DNA of 51,190 nucleotides from Streptomyces ruber (GTDB lineage Bacteria > Actinomycetota > Actinomycetes > Streptomycetales > Streptomycetaceae), in NCBI RefSeq assembly GCF_014648075.1, contig NZ_BMQK01000029.1, positions 1 to 51,190 of the forward strand, read 5' to 3'. A program made the position numbers and the translations under genes. The notes beneath the pieces are model-generated. The model was given only the letters and a program-made list of their open reading frames with translations. It had not been told where the DNA came from and did not search any database. Positions 50,099 through 51,190 of this stretch are shown in pieces. How positions within the stretch are numbered: position 1 is the stretch's first letter; each line of letters starts with the position of its first letter.

Positions 50099-51088
50099 AT
50101 GATGAACGATTCCGACATACTTGACGGTCTCAGCCAGCGGATCACTGCCGCGCTGCAGATCAACCCGCGGGCAGGCGTGGCGGAAGTGGCGCGCATCCTC
50201 GGTGAGCATGAGCGACTGGTGGCACGGCGTCTGCAAAGGCTCCTGGACACAGGTGTCATGCGCTGTACGGCCGAGTACGACCCCGTGCGGAGCGGGCTGG
50301 GCCGCACAGTCCAACTGCGGCTGAAGACGTCAACAGACTGTCTAGAAAGCGTCTTCGAAGGATTGGCAAGGCATCCTGACGTGCTTAACGTCACCGCTGT
50401 GGCGGGAGGGGCCGGTCACCTGTGGTGCGAGTTGCTGGAGTCCCGGTCGTCTCCGCGGTTCTCGCCGACGGATGGCACTCCCAGCCTCTCCGGTATCGAC
50501 GTGCTCAGCGCGCACATCACACTGCGCCCTTTTATGAGCGCGGCCGAGTGGCATGCCCCCGTCCTGACCAAGGAAGAGGAGAAGCGCTTGCGGGCGAGTC
50601 TGGTCCAGCCCTTGCCCGGCCTGGCGAACCGGTACGACGTCACTCCCACCGACACGTGCGTCGCCGAAGTCCTGACGAGGAACGCGCGCATCAGTCTCAT
50701 CGAACTGGCCAGGGAACTGGGCTTCTCCACGGCCACAGCGGGACGACGGATCACCTCACTGCTGGAGCGTCGGGTGCTGCACCTGCGCACGGTCGTCGAG
50801 CCGGCTCTGCTGGGTCGTTCAGTGGAGGCGCGCGTACAGCTGAAAGTCCATCCAGCGGGCATCGAAACCGTCGGAACCACCCTGGCCGCCTGTCCCGACG
50901 TCCGTTACTGCGCCGCCGTGACGGGACGGTACAACCTGCTCGCAGACGTGTGCGTCGAGCACGAGACGGACCTGTACGGCTTCATGGTGGACACGCTGGG
51001 AACGCTTCCGCACATCCTCGACTCCGACCTGGAGATCACCCAACGGCTGTCCGCCAGCGGCCCTGCCACGAACAGCACGCGCTCTTGA
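50099..51088 (+). CDS. Double-length AsnC/Lrp-family regulator
   Basis: This 329-aa protein is about twice the usual Lrp length. The first half has a winged-helix region (LSQRITAALQINPRAGVAEVARILGEHERLVARRLQRLLDTGVM) and a RAM-like domain. The second half repeats the plan (DTCVAEVLTRNARISLIELARELGFSTATAGRRITSLLERRVL, then VQLKVHPAGIETVGTTLAACPDVRYCAAVTGRYNLLADVCV). Such tandem Lrp proteins are known in actinomycetes. Divergence from the flavin-reductase gene across 89 bp marks it as the likely regulator of the catabolic unit, with a substrate or nucleobase as possible effector. Confidence 0.9.
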   Translation: MMNDSDILDGLSQRITAALQINPRAGVAEVARILGEHERLVARRLQRLLDTGVMRCTAEYDPVRSGLGRTVQLRLKTSTDCLESVFEGLARHPDVLNVTAVAGGAGHLWCELLESRSSPRFSPTDGTPSLSGIDVLSAHITLRPFMSAAEWHAPVLTKEEEKRLRASLVQPLPGLANRYDVTPTDTCVAEVLTRNARISLIELARELGFSTATAGRRITSLLERRVLHLRTVVEPALLGRSVEARVQLKVHPAGIETVGTTLAACPDVRYCAAVTGRYNLLADVCVEHETDLYGFMVDTLGTLPHILDSDLEITQRLSASGPATNSTRS

Positions 51089-51190
51089 AGTCACACCGCC
51101 CCACTGACCGCGACCACGGGAGCCCCCCTTTGGCCATGCCGCCCTCTGTTTTCCGAAACAGCACCGCCACGACGACCAAGCACATCTTCG
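51089..51190. other. Right edge of the window
   Basis: No gene can be recognised in the last 102 bases. Confidence 0.5.

Noticed and set aside
1..51190. CRISPR arrays, tRNA or rRNA genes
   Set aside because: No regularly spaced repeat-spacer pattern or tRNA-like cloverleaf was seen. The only tandem array (18135-18235) has contiguous 32-bp units without unique spacers.

Overview
The window is high-GC DNA with strong G/C preference at third codon positions, many GTG starts and ATGA/GTGA gene overlaps. The protein families are typical of actinomycetes: RsbW-like ATP-binding proteins, TetR/MarR/HxlR/MerR regulators, DUF6153-type and DUF5959-type proteins, and an AA10 LPMO under a CebR-like operator. 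The source is almost certainly a Streptomyces or close relative. The high density of truncated genes, insertion-sequence remnants and unrelated small cassettes suggests an accessory region such as a chromosome arm, a large plasmid or an integrated island. No tRNA, rRNA or CRISPR array was seen.

Layout. 0.1-4.4 kb: an anti-sigma-like ATPase, then a row of wrecks (TetR C-terminus, frameshifted lysA, 5'-truncated solute-binding protein) around an intact serine recombinase. 4.4-11.1 kb: an alpha/beta hydrolase, a UvrA-like (DrrC-type) ABC ATPase and a 3.4-kb IS21-family element (7683-11121). The element carries istA, istB and an extra HAD hydrolase gene and has imperfect inverted ends. A 423-bp piece of a second copy of the same element lies at 2248-2670. 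11.3-18.0 kb: a kdp potassium-pump operon with intact kdpFABC, plus a 27-aa membrane ORF overlapping kdpF, but with the sensor kinase kdpD and response regulator kdpE both decayed. 18.7-23.6 kb: a TetR-MFS pair and a CPBP protease/histidine kinase/response regulator operon. 23.8-25.3 kb: a mosaic of gene fragments. 25.4-31.1 kb: a quinone oxidoreductase/TetR divergent pair, an IS3-type remnant and a CstR-controlled sulfide/persulfide cassette (rhodaneses, TauE exporter, persulfide-dioxygenase-like protein) with matching operators. 31.3-42.8 kb: an amidohydrolase fused by a deletion to a GlcD remnant, IS701 and Tn3 remnants, an LPMO with a CebR-like operator, a secreted RTX-type protein, a MarR-MFS operon, a MerR-SDR pair, a YHS-CsoR copper pair and DUF305/DUF6153 proteins. 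42.9-45.0 kb: a QacA-type MFS exporter divergent from an HxlR regulator.

45.0-51.1 kb holds the most coherent and least familiar unit. A tightly packed minus-strand set (nucleoside-2-deoxyribosyltransferase-like, dihydroorotate-dehydrogenase-like, creatininase-like, NtaA/DszA-type flavin monooxygenase, RutE-like nitroreductase, and a flavin reductase upstream) is divergent from a double-length AsnC/Lrp regulator. The enzyme classes parallel those of the Rut pyrimidine-degradation pathway without being orthologous gene for gene. I propose a nucleobase or cyclic-amide catabolic system, as inference only.
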